Source: Dugong dugon
Taxonomy: Eukaryota; Chordata; Mammalia; Sirenia; Dugongidae
Direction of reading: 5' to 3'
Assembly (NCBI GenBank): GCA_030035585.1
Contig: CM057482.1
Coordinates: 46,047,501-46,111,500, forward strand
DNA: 64,000 bases
Every line of letters starts with the position of its first letter. Position 1 is the first letter of the stretch. Position numbers and translations under genes: made by a program. Under the pieces are notes generated by a model, which was not told the origin of the DNA, did no database searches, and saw only the letters and a list, made by a program, of their open reading frames with translations. Positions 1 through 12,308 of this stretch are shown piece by piece.

Positions 1-344
1 AATCATGATAAAACATATCCCTTCAAATAAAAAGTTACTACTCATCTGCCTGTCAACATTTGGAGTTTTAAAAAATACTATTATTAATATGTTTACATTC
101 ACCCAATAAACATACTTACAGATCGCCTACAACAGGAGAAGCATGAGCTATAAAGAGTGGGAGGTACAGAAAGGTAAAATATGGTGAAATAATGCAGTAA
201 TATGACATGCTAGGTAGTCTGCAATTAATTGCCAAGACAGTGACAGAAATACTAAATTTCCATGAGTTTAAAGGAGGGAAACACTAGCTCGCAATCGGCC
301 AAAAACCAACCAACCAGCAATAACTAAGACGTAAAGGGCACTTT

Positions 345-527
345 ATAGTTTACTAAGTATCTTTTATGTGTTATAGCAATTCATTTTAATTTTCATTATC
401 CTCAGTATATAAATTTAAGAACTGAACTTGTTGAATGAATAATTTGCCCAAAAATATTACACAGCTAATAAGAGGCGGAGTTGAGACTCTGACTTTGATA
501 TTCTGACACCACATTTTGCTTTTTCGA
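345..527 (+). repeat. MIR-like relic
   Basis: The pattern of tRNA-derived MIR is visible: tttatgtgttatagc, then a pair of decayed core segments (attatcctcag; attacacagctaataagaggcggagtt). It is old and diverged. Positions 1-344 show only intron-like sequence without a recognisable feature. Confidence 0.6.
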
Positions 528-535
528 CCTTGTCA

Positions 536-841
536 GGGGGCAGTGGTGGCTCAGAAGTAGAATTCTCGCCTTCCGTGTGGAAGACCTGGGTTCGATTCCT
601 GGTCAATGTATCTCATGCACAGCCACCACCCGCCTATCAGTGGAGGCTTACATGTTGCTATGATGCTAGACAGATTTCAGCAGAGCTTCTGGACTAGGAT
701 GCACTAGGAAGAAAGGCCTGGCAATCTACTTCCAAAAATTATTCAGTGAAAACTCTATGGGTCACAATGGCCCTATCCCAAACCAATGATGGGGAGGGGG
801 TCACCATGAGCCCAGGGCCAAATGATGGCAGCTAATAACAC
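536..841 (+). mobile_element. Gly-tRNA-headed afrotherian SINE
   Basis: The head resembles tRNA-Gly (cagtggtggctcag and A/B-box-like ggttcgattcc), followed by a body shared with other copies (ccgcctatcagtggaggctt; gaagaaaggcctggcaatct) and an end gatggcagctaataaca. The body and tail resemble the 5' and 3' ends of the local RTE LINE, implying RTE-driven mobilisation. The B box is intact but the arms are mutated, so it is not a functional tRNA gene. Confidence 0.85.
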
Positions 842-1290
842 AGCCACGTCATGAATACTACTATTCTTCCCACCTAGCCCATGGCAGCAGATATCACTAG
901 TTGCACACCCACCACAGCATCCTGATTCAGCCTCTAGGCAGCTTCGACTAATTCACAGGAGGCAGCATAAGAGGTACAGCAATCCTGAAGAGCATTCTAG
1001 CCTGGACCAAGCAATGAGATAGCAAAGTCAGAGAGACTTGCTCTTCTGATGGCCAACTGAGAGCATTTCTGGGGTGGGTAATCAGGGTAGAGGGATAATG
1101 TTTGGCTCTGGACTGTTGCTTCATTTGTCATGTTAAAACAGCTGAGGTATTAGCTGTAGATTTTCTGTGATAGGGGCTACTCCAAATCAATATTGGCAGT
1201 AATAACTTTTATTGTGTTAGGAAAACGAGAATTTTTTTATTTATATATGTTAACAATGTCTTTTGCTTTAAAACTACTTTTCTTACTATA

Positions 1291-1450
1291 ACCCATAAAA
1301 CCTATTGCCTTCGAGTCGATTCTGACTCTCAGCGACCCTATAGGACAGGGTAAAACTGTCTGATAGGGTTTCCAAGGAGCAGCTGGTGGATTCGAACTGC
1401 CGGCCTTTTAATTAGCAGCCGAACGCTTAACCACTGTGACACCGGGCTCT
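1291..1450 (-). mobile_element. AfroSINE, minus strand
   Basis: Full-length reverse copy: gagtcgattctgactctcag, gaccctataggacagggta, ggtttccaaggagcagctgg and the head gcttaaccactgtgacaccg are all readable in antisense order. Confidence 0.93.
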
Positions 1451-1780
1451 TTCTTATTATAGGATATAAATAAATTGAATAAGTGATTCCAGTAACCCCC
1501 AAATTAGTCATTGTCTTTGATTTAGTCTGAAAGGTCCAATCTTCAGCTTGACTTGAAATGCTTTTGAACTAATAGGTACTTTTAAATGCAACTGCATATA
1601 CATACAGACAATGGGAGACACAGGGACAGGATCAGACTGCCAGGTGTTCAGTGACTGGGTGAACTAAAAAGAGAAGAAACATCCCTCCCTCATCCCAGCA
1701 AAAAAAGAAAAAGAAAAAAGACCAAATGCAAATTGAGTCAAATTTACTTTGTGTTTTTCCCCTTAGTCAACTTTCTCGAA

Positions 1781-1980
1781 ACCTGTTGCCAGCAATTTGA
1801 CTCTGACTCATAGTAACCCCATGTGTCACAGAGTGGAACTGTGCCCCATAGGGTTTTCTTTGCTGTGACCGTCATAGAAGCAGGCCTCTAGGCCTTTCTT
1901 CTGTAGCACCACTGGGTGGGTTTGAACCACCAACCTTTCAGTTAGTAGCCAAGAGCAAACCATCTGTGCCTCCCAGGGAC
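1781..1980 (-). mobile_element. AfroSINE (long subtype), minus strand
   Basis: Antisense SINE of the subtype with a gaagcaggcctctaggcctt insertion in the middle. The tail and head (aaccatctgtgcctcccagg) are recognisable though diverged. Confidence 0.88.
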
Positions 1981-2904
1981 CTTAACTATCTCTAGAATTC
2001 CCTTTTTGAGGACAGCAATCATTGTGTGATGCCAGAAAAGATTGAACTCATATTGTTACAGGGACTTTTAACACACAGTATTTTAGATGGACTAAAACTC
2101 AAATTCAAAAATGGTTTTATGCTTTGTTTCTACTCAATATTATGATGCAAACAAATGTAACAGATATGTGTCTATCAACATGATTTTCAAAAGAATAATC
2201 ATGTGTTCTGAAAGTTCCGTAAGTCGCCTTTTGCGCCTTTTGTTCTGGAGACGTAAGCAAAGTCTTCCAAGAGCAACAATGCTCACAGTATCAAGAAAGT
2301 GGATCCTGAAAGCTTAAGGGGTTCTGAATTTATCATGAAATTTTCATAACTACCTCTTTCCTCATGAGATACTAATATAAGCAAACATTTATTATTCATT
2401 ATTCACTTTAGAAACTCAATCCCTGATCTAATTTATTATACGATGTTCATGAAGCTTCTAAAAACCATATGCCGGTGGGGGGCGGGGGTAGGAGACACCC
2501 ATATTTAAGTTGTGCAAATTTAGTGTCTCATTTATTCAGTAAAATTTAATTCAATTCTGTTTAATTTAATTCAGTCCTATTCAATTAAATTTATTTTAAT
2601 TTTTAAATGCTTTCTATAAGACAGATATTGTGCTAACACTAGAAAATCACAAAAAATTAGGCAAGAGTTTGTTTTAAAGGAGCTCACAGATGAGCTACAC
2701 CAATGTGGGGTGGTTTCATTTTTTCTAAACTTACAGACACAGACCCTCCCTAGGAGTTAGCACTGGCTTTCCACCTTTCTCTCCTCCCCTAGTCCTGCCA
2801 TCATTTTTAGTGATTTCACAACCCATGATTGGCCTGTGCCTGCCAGGCAAGAAAGAGATGGCACCCTCAAAAGGGTTAATAGAGGAAAGAGTTCAATAAA
2901 AAGA

Positions 2905-3220
2905 TTATTTAAAAAAAAATGTTTTATTGTGATAAATATATGTGTAACAAAACATTTGCCATTTCAGGTGAAGAAGGGAGAGGGTTGACATGTGGTGGGG
3001 TGTTAACCAATGTCATAAAACAATATGTGTACTACTGTTTCATGAGAAACTATTCGTTCTGTAAGCCTTCACCTGAAGTACAATAAAAAATTTTAAAAAA
3101 AATTTGCCATTTCAACATTCTATGCAGGTACAATTCAGTGATATTGTGTTCAGCATATTACACAACTATCACCATTACTCATTTCCAAATTTTTCCATTA
3201 CCCTTCACGTGGAAGTAACC
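2905..3220 (-). mobile_element. Old L1 3' fragment, split by a young L1 tail
   Basis: The antisense L1 signature (atttgccatttcaa, tacaattcagtgat, accattactcatttccaaat) is interrupted at 2967-3101 and resumes afterwards. A second copy of the same region lies at 3905-4330. Confidence 0.7.
2967..3101 (+). mobile_element. 5'-truncated young L1 3' end with 13 bp target duplication
   Basis: A 135 bp insert ends in aataaaaaattttaaaaaa and resembles the 3' end of the young L1 copies elsewhere in the window (gtcataaaacaatatgtgta). It is flanked by perfect copies of atttgccatttca at 2954-2966 and 3102-3114, the hallmark of target-primed insertion. Confidence 0.85.
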
Positions 3221-3904
3221 CAGGGAGGAGAGTGCAGGATTTCAGGCCTGGCAACCACCAGGTGCTCTGCCATTGCAGGCCAGTGGGGGAAGTGGGGAGC
3301 ACTTGCTGGAGCTGGAGAGATGAGTTGTAAGAGAGGGAGCTGTGGCTTCCCGTGGACAAACCAGCCCACCTGCAGTGACCCTGAGGAGAGGAACCAGGGA
3401 ATAGATATACTGTCCTCACCCTCCTCCCACTGTCCAGGCTCCTGGGTGCCTCCCAGCCAGACAGAAGGAAGCCCACCTGTACATGACTTAACGGACAGCC
3501 TCTGGGGCGCAGAGCAGGGCTGAGAAGGATGCAGAGTGGAGCTCCACGGGTAAACAGAAAACTTCTAGCAACTGGCCTAGTACCCTGGCCTCTCAGATTT
3601 TTGATGGGCTCATTTTCTCTAGGCCCTCAGCCACCCACTGCCCCATCACACTTTGAGCCTTGTCATCACTTAATCTGTGCTACCTCTGGGTCCTCCAGCT
3701 CACAGACGCCCTTTGACTGTTTCAGCGCCTTGGCTTCATCACGTCCATGCAGCTTCTAGTCCTCTCATCCACTGCCCCCTCTCCATTCTCACTCTCCATC
3801 TGCCCCTCCTGTTGTCCCTTCCTGTCTGGTCCAGCTTAGAGTGCCCTGTCCATCATTTTCCTAACTGTATACATACGTTTTAATTTTTATTGAACATTAA
3901 AATT
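3221..3904. other. Unique intronic stretch, GC-moderate
   Basis: No recognisable repeat or exon. The open frames at 3104-3523 and 3529-3759 begin in the L1 relic or have low-complexity composition and show no family similarity, so I do not call genes. Confidence 0.5.
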
Positions 3905-4330
3905 TCAATAATTTATAATGTTTCAATAATTTATATTGAACATATAAAATAAAAATTTAATATTCACAAAATTTGCCATTTCAATCATTTTTACCTGTAC
4001 AATTCAGTGACATTAATTACGTTCACCATGTTGTATAATTACCACTACTACCCATTTCCAGAGTTTTCCATCACCCTTAACAATCCCTCCCTATTTCTCC
4101 TTCCTACCTACCCCGATAACCTCTAATAAACTTTGGTCTCTATGCCTTTGCCTATTCTAGATATTTTATATAAGTGGGGTCTTACAATATTTGCTCTTTT
4201 GTGTCTGGCTTATTTCATTCAGTATAATGTTTTCAAGGTTCATCCATGTCATGGCATCTATCAGAACTTCATTTCTCTTCATGGCTAAGTAATATTCCAC
4301 TGTATGGATATACCATATTTTTTTTAATCC
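3905..4330 (-). mobile_element. Old L1 3' fragment, minus strand
   Basis: Antisense L1 landmarks are in order: caatcatttttacctgtaca, cccatttccagagttttcca, acctctaataaactttggtc, cttatttcattcagtataat and taatattccactgtatggat, the last being the reverse of the ORF2 C-terminal region. Confidence 0.85.
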
Positions 4331-5714
4331 AAATTGTATATATTTTTAAATCCTCCTTAAAATTGATCTATCCTCAAATGTACACAATGTATTTCTCTAT
4401 CATTATGTATATTGGAAATACCCTTAAATCCATTGAGGCATTATCCGAAATGGTGAAAAAATGGGGACCCATCTAAAGATCTATCAGTAGGGGGATGAAT
4501 ATACTGGGGTTTATTCATCAATGACTGAACTCCGTCTACATGTATTAGCATGATAACATTTCAAAAACATACCGTCAAGCGGAAAAAGCAACTTGCAGAA
4601 GGATGGCCCCACAGCATCGTTGACTTTTAAGTTTCTCTTTTTAAGCAGAAGAACTCCTTTTATTCCAAACAAAATCTTTCATGGTTCTCATGAGCATGGA
4701 GCTGCTCTCGCTGAAGCAGCTGGAGGGCCTGGAAGCCCACCCACCTGCTCCCACCCAGTAGCCCAGGAAGCACCCCCAGGGAACACAAGGGCTTGGGTGA
4801 CACTGTTTGAGAACCACAGAACCACATTGTGTAGACAGGCCTCGTTCTGGAGTGGAAAGGAGGTTAACAAAACCAGTGATTAGATTATACCATCTTTCCA
4901 AGCTAAACCGCTGTTCAAGATTTTGGAACAACCCTTTGTTTGCTAGGAGAATATAAATACCCGTGTTATATACCTCTGAGAGCATTTAAGGATGAGGAAT
5001 TACAGTTAACAGAATTCCAGGAGCCGAGCTCAGCTCTCCTGGCGATTACAGGAACCCAAGGAATGGGCTCCACTGGGGACCTGCAGTTCCACTGCACTGG
5101 CTCCTGCTCCTCATTACTTATTAACCTCCCCAGGCTCCCGTTTCCCCTAGCTTCCTTTGTTGTTTTCAGTGTCTTATGGTTACATGTTTATCAGTTGTCA
5201 TCTTGAAGCTGAAGACTCATTCCTAAGACCACGCCCTCCTCCCCTGCCAAGGTACCAGCAGTTGGCCCACCCAAGGGCTTGTGTGCGTTTCTGGGGAAAC
5301 CGTGACTCCACTGAACCACCCAGCTGCCAACAGACATGGCCAGGGCCGGAGCTGACAGGTGCTTATCTAACCTGGCCTGTCGCCTCGGATTTGTGAAATG
5401 CATGTTTCCTGAAGCGAAAGCTTGATGACTAGTAGGAAGTATAAGCAAGTATTTCCATTTATGAAGGCAGACCCCAACATATGAGCACTCAAAACACTGG
5501 GAGGAGTCTGAGTGGAGGACCCCAGTTCCTGGGAAGAGCTAGGGAAGGGACAGTGGGATTGTTTTTTTTTTTTCCCCCTGTTTCACAATGATTAGGGCTC
5601 AGTGACCCAGAGAGAAATCATCCCCACCAAAGCTAAGTGGAGAGCAAACAAGTAGCTCCAGGCACAGCTGTGGACTTAAATTGAGTATATTAACCCTGGA
5701 GACGAGAATAAAAA
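4331..5714. other. Unique intronic stretch
   Basis: No gene or clear repeat is recognised apart from a T run near 5562-5574. Open frames at 4593-5206 on both strands lack recognisable domains and splice context. Confidence 0.5.
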
Positions 5715-5835
5715 ATAAACAGTTGCCTTTGAGTCAATTCTGTGTGTCAGAGTAGAACCGCTCCACAGGGTTTTCAAGGCTGTAAACTTTCAGATACAAA
5801 TCACCAGGCCCTTCTTCTAAGGTGCCCTGGGCAGG
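5715..5835 (-). mobile_element. Partial AfroSINE, minus strand
   Basis: Antisense tail and middle (tttgagtcaattctgtgtgt, gttttcaaggctgtaaactt, cccttcttctaaggtgccct). The head is missing. Confidence 0.8.
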
Positions 5836-5997
5836 GGCCTACTGCAGAAAATAGTGCCTCTGGCAATTAGTTTAAAATTGCTGAATGATCTCCCACAGCT
5901 CATTAGCGCCCCTTCTCAAGCAGCGGCCTCCCTGCCATACCTTAGTTACACTTCTGCTCTCCGTGGGTTTGAACTGCCCACTTTTTGGTTAGTAATT

Positions 5998-6163
5998 GGA
6001 GCCCTGGTGGCACAGTGGTTGAGAACTCGGCTGCTAACCAAAAGGTCAGCAATTTGAATCCACCAGCTGCTCCTTGGAAACCCTGTGGGGCAGTTCTACT
6101 CTGTCCTATAGGGTTGCTATGAGTTGGAATCCACTCAACAGCAGTGGGTTTGGTCTTTTTGGT
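5998..6163 (+). mobile_element. AfroSINE, plus strand
   Basis: Near full-length: ggagccctggtggcacagtg, gctgctaaccaaaaggtcag, tccttggaaaccctgtgggg, ctatagggttgctatgagtt and a final gtgggtttggt. Confidence 0.95.
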
Positions 6164-6307
6164 TTAATCTGGTGCTGAAGTGTTTGCGCCACCCAGGGAG
6201 ACCTGGAGATGAGAACACTCATAGGGAAAACAAGAGGAGTCTTCATCTAAGTAACGTTGAGGGCCAGCGCTAGGGAGGGGCAGGGGAAGGAGGAAACTGA
6301 CACTGAC

Positions 6308-6477
6308 TGCCAAACCCACTGCTGGCAAGTTGATTCCAACCCAGAGCGACCCTATAGGTGACCCTATAGGGCAAAGCAGAACTGCCCCATAGGGTTTCCA
6401 AGGAGTGGCTGGTGGATTCAAACTGCCAACCTCTTGGTTAGCAGCCGAGCTCTTAACCACTGCATCGCCGGGGCTCC
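6308..6477 (-). mobile_element. AfroSINE, minus strand, with a short internal duplication
   Basis: Full antisense copy ending in catcgccggggctcc. The segment gaccctataggtgaccctat is a local duplication of the conserved ccctatagg block. Confidence 0.93.
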
Positions 6478-6690
6478 TGACACTGATTAAGCACCTACTT
6501 TTGCCCACGTGGTGTTAAGTGAATGAGAGACATCTCGCTTTATCTCACAATGACCAGTGAGAGTGGTCTTAACAGCCCCATTTACAGGTGGGGGAAATGA
6601 AGCCTCAAGGAGATTAAGCAACTGGCTGAGGGTCACACAGCAGGTCAGTGGCAGAACGGAATTCAAACTGAGGTCTGCGATTCCAAATGT
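6478..6690 (+). repeat. MIR relic
   Basis: Classic MIR core: attaagcacctacttt, ccccatttacaggtggggga, gattaagcaactggctgagg and gtcacacagcaggtcagtgg. Confidence 0.85.
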
Positions 6691-7654
6691 TATCTTTTTC
6701 TAGTCTAACAACTGGTTACTAGAGAAAGGTGATTTTTGAATCAATATAATCAAGAACTACTTAGAAGTCAGAGAAAGAGCTTGCCAAACAGTAGACTGTG
6801 CCTGGGAATGGAGTGGGTGGGCTGGGGGGATAATGAGTTACCCATATGTGGACCCCACAACAGGTTCTGAAAGACTTTCAAGAGAGGCAGTGGAGGGGGT
6901 CCAGCAGTGAACAAACTTGAATCAAAGCAGAATCCAGAAACTCAAGTTTGTGCCTTAAGTCAATACAAGTTCAGGTCCACCAGTCACTGTGACATGTGAG
7001 CTTGCTGTGTTTCTTTTATAACTGACCAGCTGTGAGGCTACATATCTTTCCCTCTCAGCTCTGCCAAGCTGGCCGCTCCCCCTCACCTCTGAGCTGACGC
7101 CTTGTGCAAGACAGGGTCAGGTTACAGCCCAAGGTGGTCGCTGCCTTTCCTCTCCCAGCTCTGCCAGCAGGGAAGCCTTTCATGACCAAGCGGGCCACTG
7201 AGGACGGGGGATGCTGGAGAGCCTCCACAAGGAAAGAGATGGGGGGGGGGAGGGGGCAGATGGGGTAGTCACTGGGTGCACAGGGCTCTGGAAAACTGAG
7301 TTCTGAGGGCCCCAAACTAAGCCAGTTTCTTTTAATAGTCCCAGAAAGTCCTTGGCAGCAGCTCTCCTACTATCAATTTTAGCTCCTCCACCGGGCTGGA
7401 AGGAAAGGCCCTACTCTCTGGAAGGGTTAGCACCAAAATAGACACACTGGGCGCTTATACTTTCTTCTTCGGTTGCAAGTGGTTTTAAATTATAATAGTA
7501 ATACCTGCATATGATTTCCCAAAATCAAAAGTGGTAGAGAAGGGTAAATAATTAAAATTTAAAATCCTCCCTCCCTTCCCCTGACTCCCAGGCTAATCAT
7601 TAGCTGACCACTGTCAACAGTTTCTGTGCATCCTTTCAGAAGTGTTCATATGCT
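6691..7654. other. Unique intronic stretch
   Basis: No repeat or exon recognised beyond a G-rich run at about 7240-7260. The minus-strand open frame at 7055-7315 has no family similarity. Confidence 0.5.
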
Positions 7655-7801
7655 TATACACACACACATAAGCACATGCTCTTGCACGCGCGCACACGCA
7701 CACACACACACATGCACACACACGCATGCACATGCACGCACACACACGCGCGCACACACGCACGCACACACACACGCGCATGCACACACACACACACACA
7801 G
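7655..7801. repeat. Compound (CA)/(CG) microsatellite
   Basis: About 147 bp of alternating purine-pyrimidine sequence made of acac, acgc and atgc units. The His/Thr- and Cys/Val-rich open frames crossing it are low-complexity artefacts. Confidence 0.97.
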
Positions 7802-7802
7802 G

Positions 7803-8999
7803 CAAGAGATCATAACCCGGCCCACCCCCTCTCAGCATCATCTCCCACCACTCACCCCACCTTCTCCTCTCCTCACCAGGCTAACGTCTACTCAACTTCC
7901 AATTGCTGCTCACTGTCAGCTGACCTCTTGGGGTCCCACACCAGGTCAAGCTGCCCTGACAGGAGCTCTCCCAGCACTTGGTACCTCTCCCTCTCACACA
8001 CATGACACACATGGATTTTTGTCATTCTTAGAAAATAAAATTGTAAAATTCTAGCTGCATTTTGCTTCTTTTTAAATTTTTAAACAAAAAAGCTAGTATT
8101 TTCAGAGATTTATTAAAAATAGCATTAGTCTGATTATTTATAATAAATGCCCTGCACATTATAGCAAATGCACAGCAAATCTATCACGCCAGTTGGGAGA
8201 GCTGCCATTTGCTGAGCACCCTGCAGCAACCAGGCCCACATGTGTGCTTCAGCAGCCATCACCCAAGAGCCTGGCAAGGTCAACAACTCACCAAGGGCTA
8301 GTACCTGAAGCCAGAGTTTCTGACCCCAAAGCCTCTAGCACAGCAACTGATGAATGAGTATTCCATTATACTTTAAAACTCACAATTCAGTAAATATGGG
8401 AACTATTAATTGGCATGGGGCCCTGATGTGAGCAAACATCCCAGGCCAGCACAGGTGAAATGACACCCTCTGACAACACACACCCACAGACGTGCTCTCA
8501 GGCCCCGGAATGAAATGCTGTGATTTTCCTTTTGGAAGGAAAGTGAGGTCCTAGTGCCAAATCTGCCACGAGGTGTTTCAGAAACAACTGTGTTTGCCTC
8601 GCCCTCTGACAGCCCCTGCTGCAGGGTGGCTGGCAGGGCTCCGAAGCTCTTTCATCAGGGCCTGGGGCTGTGCCTCTGCCCCATGGGGGCTCTGCGGGCT
8701 GGATTTATTTTTCTCCGTTTTAATGGGTTAGTTCCTAAAATACTTTTGAACTTTTCTCTGTTCTGCAGAAAATAAAAGATCTTTTCTCTCTGGGTGTTTC
8801 TCTCACTCGGAAGGAACGAAGAGGGAAAAACAAGAAAAGACATAATGAACCCCTTTTCTTTGTGTTTACTTAATAAATGCCTTTTAGGCAAGGGCTCCCT
8901 GGGAGAGCTGGGGCTGCACTGTACCTTTCTGCAACTAAGGTAAAGTTCCTAAGGAAAAGGGAACTTCAAAAAATATCTTATAATTACTGTTAATAAATA
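7803..8999. other. Unique intronic stretch
   Basis: No exon with TTC23 similarity and no clear repeat. Some stretches near 8540-8700 are GC-richer but have no supported splice sites. Confidence 0.5.
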
Positions 9000-9180
9000 A
9001 ACCAGCTTATGCTGGCAGCTTTCCATTTTGAACCTCTGAGCAGCTTTGTGAAGTGGATGGTTATTTTTTTTTTTTTTTTTGAGGGGCTAATGATTTGCCT
9101 ATAATCAAATAGCCAGTAAACAAAAGAGTCTGGACTCCAACCCAGATTTTCTGGCCTGAAACCTAATGCTATTTTCATAT
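9000..9180 (+). repeat. MIR-like relic with an internal T run
   Basis: Segments gaagtggatggttatt, gatttgcctataatcaaata and gtctggactccaacccag follow the MIR 3' order, interrupted by about 18 T. Confidence 0.5.
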
Positions 9181-9384
9181 CACCAAGCTTTTTAATAATG
9201 ATTTAATAAGTATTTAAAATATTCTCTAATCTTTATTAAACTAAAGAAACAACAACAAGAAAAGTTATCCATCAAACTTCATAAGCACTATAAAATGGGT
9301 GAATTCTTCTATAATCTGGGTACAGGGAAAGGCTTCCAACTTAGATGCAAAAGCCAAATATAAAAGAAAAGGTTGATAATTTTA

Positions 9385-11325
9385 AAACATTATGAACAAC
9401 ACCACAAAAAAAAAAAATCCTATTAGAGCTAATAAATACATTCAGCAAGGTTACAAGATACAAGAGGATTACACAAAATCAATTGCATTTCTACACACTA
9501 GCAACAAACAAATAGAAAAAGAAACTAGGAAAACAATTCCATCTATAATAGTATCAAAAAGAATAAAATACTTGAGAATAAACTTAACAAAAGAAGTATA
9601 AAACTTACACTCTGAAAACTACAAAACATTGTTGAAAAACATTAAAGAAGGCCTAAATAAATGGAAAGACATCCCATGTTCATGGATCAGAAGACTTAAT
9701 ATTGTTAAGATGTCAATACTCCCCAAATTGATATAAAGATTCAATACAGTTCATACCAAAAATCTCAGGTGACTTTTTTTGGCATAAATTGAAAAGCTGA
9801 TTCTAAAGCTCACATGGAAATGTAAGGGACCTAAAATAGCCAAAACTGTCTTGAAACAGAAGAACAAAGTTGGAGGACTCATCCTTACTGATCTCAAAAC
9901 TTACTACAAAACAACAGTAATTGAAGGCAGTGTGATACTGGCATAAGGACAGACATATAGATCAATGGAATAGAACTGACAGCTCAGAAATAAACCTTTA
10001 CATTTATGGTCAATCGATTTTTGACAAGGTGGCCAAGATATGGGGAAATAACAGTCCGTCCAACAAATGGTGCTGGGACAACTGGCTATCCACAGGCCAA
10101 AGAATGAAATTGGATCCTTATCTCACGTCATATACAAAAATTAACTCAGAGTGAATCAAAAACTTAAGTGTAAGTGTTAAAATAAACTCTTAGAAGAAAA
10201 CGTAGGTGTCTTTGTGAACTTGAATTAGGCAATGGTTTCTTAAATGTAACACCAAAAACACAAGCAGCAAAAGAAAAAAAGACAAATTGGACTTTATCAT
10301 AATTTAAAACTGTTGTGTTTCAGAGGACACTACCAAGAAACTGAAAAAAAAAAAAAAATCTCACAGAATGGGAGAAAATATTTGCAAATCATATATCTGA
10401 TAAAGGTCTAGGATCTAGTATACAGAATATAAGGACTCTTATAACTCCCGAACAAAAAGACAAATAACCCAATTAAAAAATGGGTAAAAAATTTGAATAC
10501 CCAGTTCTTGAAAGAAGACATACAAATGGCCAATAAACATAAAAAGATGCACAACATCATTACTCATTAGACAAATGCAAATCAAAACCACAACGAGATA
10601 TCACTTCACATCCTCTAGGACGGCTATAAACAAGACAGACAAGAATAACAACTGTTGGCAAGGATGTGGAGAAAGTGAAACCCTCAGTCACTGCTAGTGG
10701 GAATGTAAAATGGTAAGGCTGCTTTGGAAGACAGTTTGGCAATTCTTCATAACTTTAAACAAAGAGTTACCATATAACCCAGAGATTCTACTCTTAGTCT
10801 TACACCCAAGAGAACTGAAAACATATGCGCACACAAAAACTTGTACACACGTGTTCACAGCAGTATTATTCATAATAGCCAAAAAGTGGAAAGAACTCAA
10901 ATGTCTACCAATTGATGAATGGCTAAACAAAATGTGGTATATCTGACACAATGGAATATTATTCAGACATAAAGAGGAATAAAGTATTGCTACAGGCTAT
11001 GACATGAATGAACCATGAAAACATTATGCTAAATGAAAGAACCAGACACAGAAGGCCACATATTGTATGATTCCATTTCTATGAACTATCCAGAATGGGC
11101 AAATTCACAGAAACAGAAAGCAGAATAGGGGTCACCAGGGGATGGAGGGAGGAGGGAATGGGGAGTTACTGCTAGTGAGTATGGGCTTTCTTTTTGGGGT
11201 GATGAAAATATTCTGGAATTAGATACTTGGAATGGTTGCACAAGCTTGTGAACATAATAAAACCACTGAATCACATACTCTAAAAGGGTGAATTTTGTCG
11301 TGTGTGAATTACCTCAGTAAAAAAA
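9385..11325 (+). mobile_element. L1, 3' part of ORF2 to 3' end
   Basis: Decayed L1 ORF2 is readable in order: caaggttacaagatacaaga, attgcatttctacacactag, tcaagatgtcaatac-like text near 9710, ggtgctgggacaactggcta (10070), gaagacatacaaatggccaa (10516), tgttggcaaggatgtggaga (10654), gcagtattattcataatagc (10859), then a 3' UTR ending near 11320 with tgaattacctcagtaaa. Many stops and frameshifts make it inactive. Confidence 0.92.
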
Positions 11326-11329
11326 TCCT

Positions 11330-12030
11330 GAGAAAAATAAAAATACAAATTACAAATTGGATAACAATATTTACTACATATATAATAGATAAACGGATAG
11401 TAACTGTAGTAATAAGGAACCTTTATAAATTAAAGGAAACAAGACTGAAATCCTATTTTAAAAAATGGACAAATAGTATGAATAGACAACTCACAAAAAA
11501 AAATATTAAAAAAAGTCTCTTAATCATATAAAAAGATCTTTAACTCACTTTTAAATAAAAGAGAGATGTAAATTAAAACTATACTGAGATGTCATTTCTC
11601 ACCCATCAAACTGGACTAATCCAAAAGCTTGACAATACACTCTGTTGGAACAGGCTGTGGGGAAACATGCAGGCTCACACATTGGTGGTGGGAAGACAAA
11701 CGGTACAAGACCAATGAAAGGCAATTTGGCAATATCTAACAAAACTACAGATTCATGCTCCCTTCGACCTAGCAGTCCCACTTCCAGGAATTTATTCTGA
11801 ACTCCAACAATATAAAAGTATATATATATATATGGTTATGCATTACAATATTATTTGTCATTGCAAAATATTGAAGCTTATCTAAATGCCCAAACGCAGG
11901 AAACTATTTGAAAAAACTATAGTGCATACCCAAAATGGATTATCATACATCAGTACAAATGATTGAGGAAGACTTATATGAATTGTTATAAAGTGATTTC
12001 CAGGACATTTTGTTAAATAAAAAAAGCAAA
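11330..12030 (+). mobile_element. Second, older L1 3' fragment
   Basis: A diverged L1M-like sequence (aaaatggacaaatagtatga, gatgtcatttctcacccatc, aacaatataaaagtatatat, aaatgcccaaacgcaggaaa) directly after the previous copy. It includes a short (TA)n at about 11818-11832. Confidence 0.75.
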
Positions 12031-12308
12031 CACACAAACAACAAATAAACTGGAGCATAGAGGAAGGGCTATTCCTAACAGGAGAATGTCAGCACAGAAG
12101 GTAAATGTGGATGGAATGGCAGAGTTGGAAAAGGACCACTTTGCAATCATCATAATAAAGACGGGTTAAGGAAAGATTCATAAGTGGATGCTAAATCTAG
12201 AAGGAACACTTAGACAAGGAGCAGGATGTTCACATGGTCTTAAAATGTCTCTCTACAGAATGCTCATTAGCAGCAAGGGGAAAAATAGGAACTATACAGT
12301 GAAGAAAA

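Larger units (their letters stand above)
842..2900. other. TTC23 intron/3' side, unique background
   Basis: Outside the two SINEs this AT-rich stretch shows no gene, no conserved frame and no clear repeat. The open frame at 2111-2317 has no recognisable similarity and looks like chance. Confidence 0.6.

Noticed and set aside
100-150. Strong minus-strand donor-like sequence (gatct|gtaagtatg) as a further TTC23 exon
   Set aside because: The upstream acceptors would give an exon of 28 bp or less, and the translation does not match the expected next TTC23 residues.
536-606. Possible functional tRNA-Gly gene
   Set aside because: The tRNA-like head is mutated in the stem regions and continues directly into a SINE body; the same structure recurs at 29091.
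3104-3523. 139-codon plus-strand open frame
   Set aside because: Starts in an L1 relic and runs through unique intron with no recognisable domain; likely chance in a GC-rich stretch.
7626-8054. 142-codon His/Thr-rich open frame (and its Cys/Val-rich antisense)
   Set aside because: It is the translation of a CA/CG microsatellite; no protein family, no splice context.
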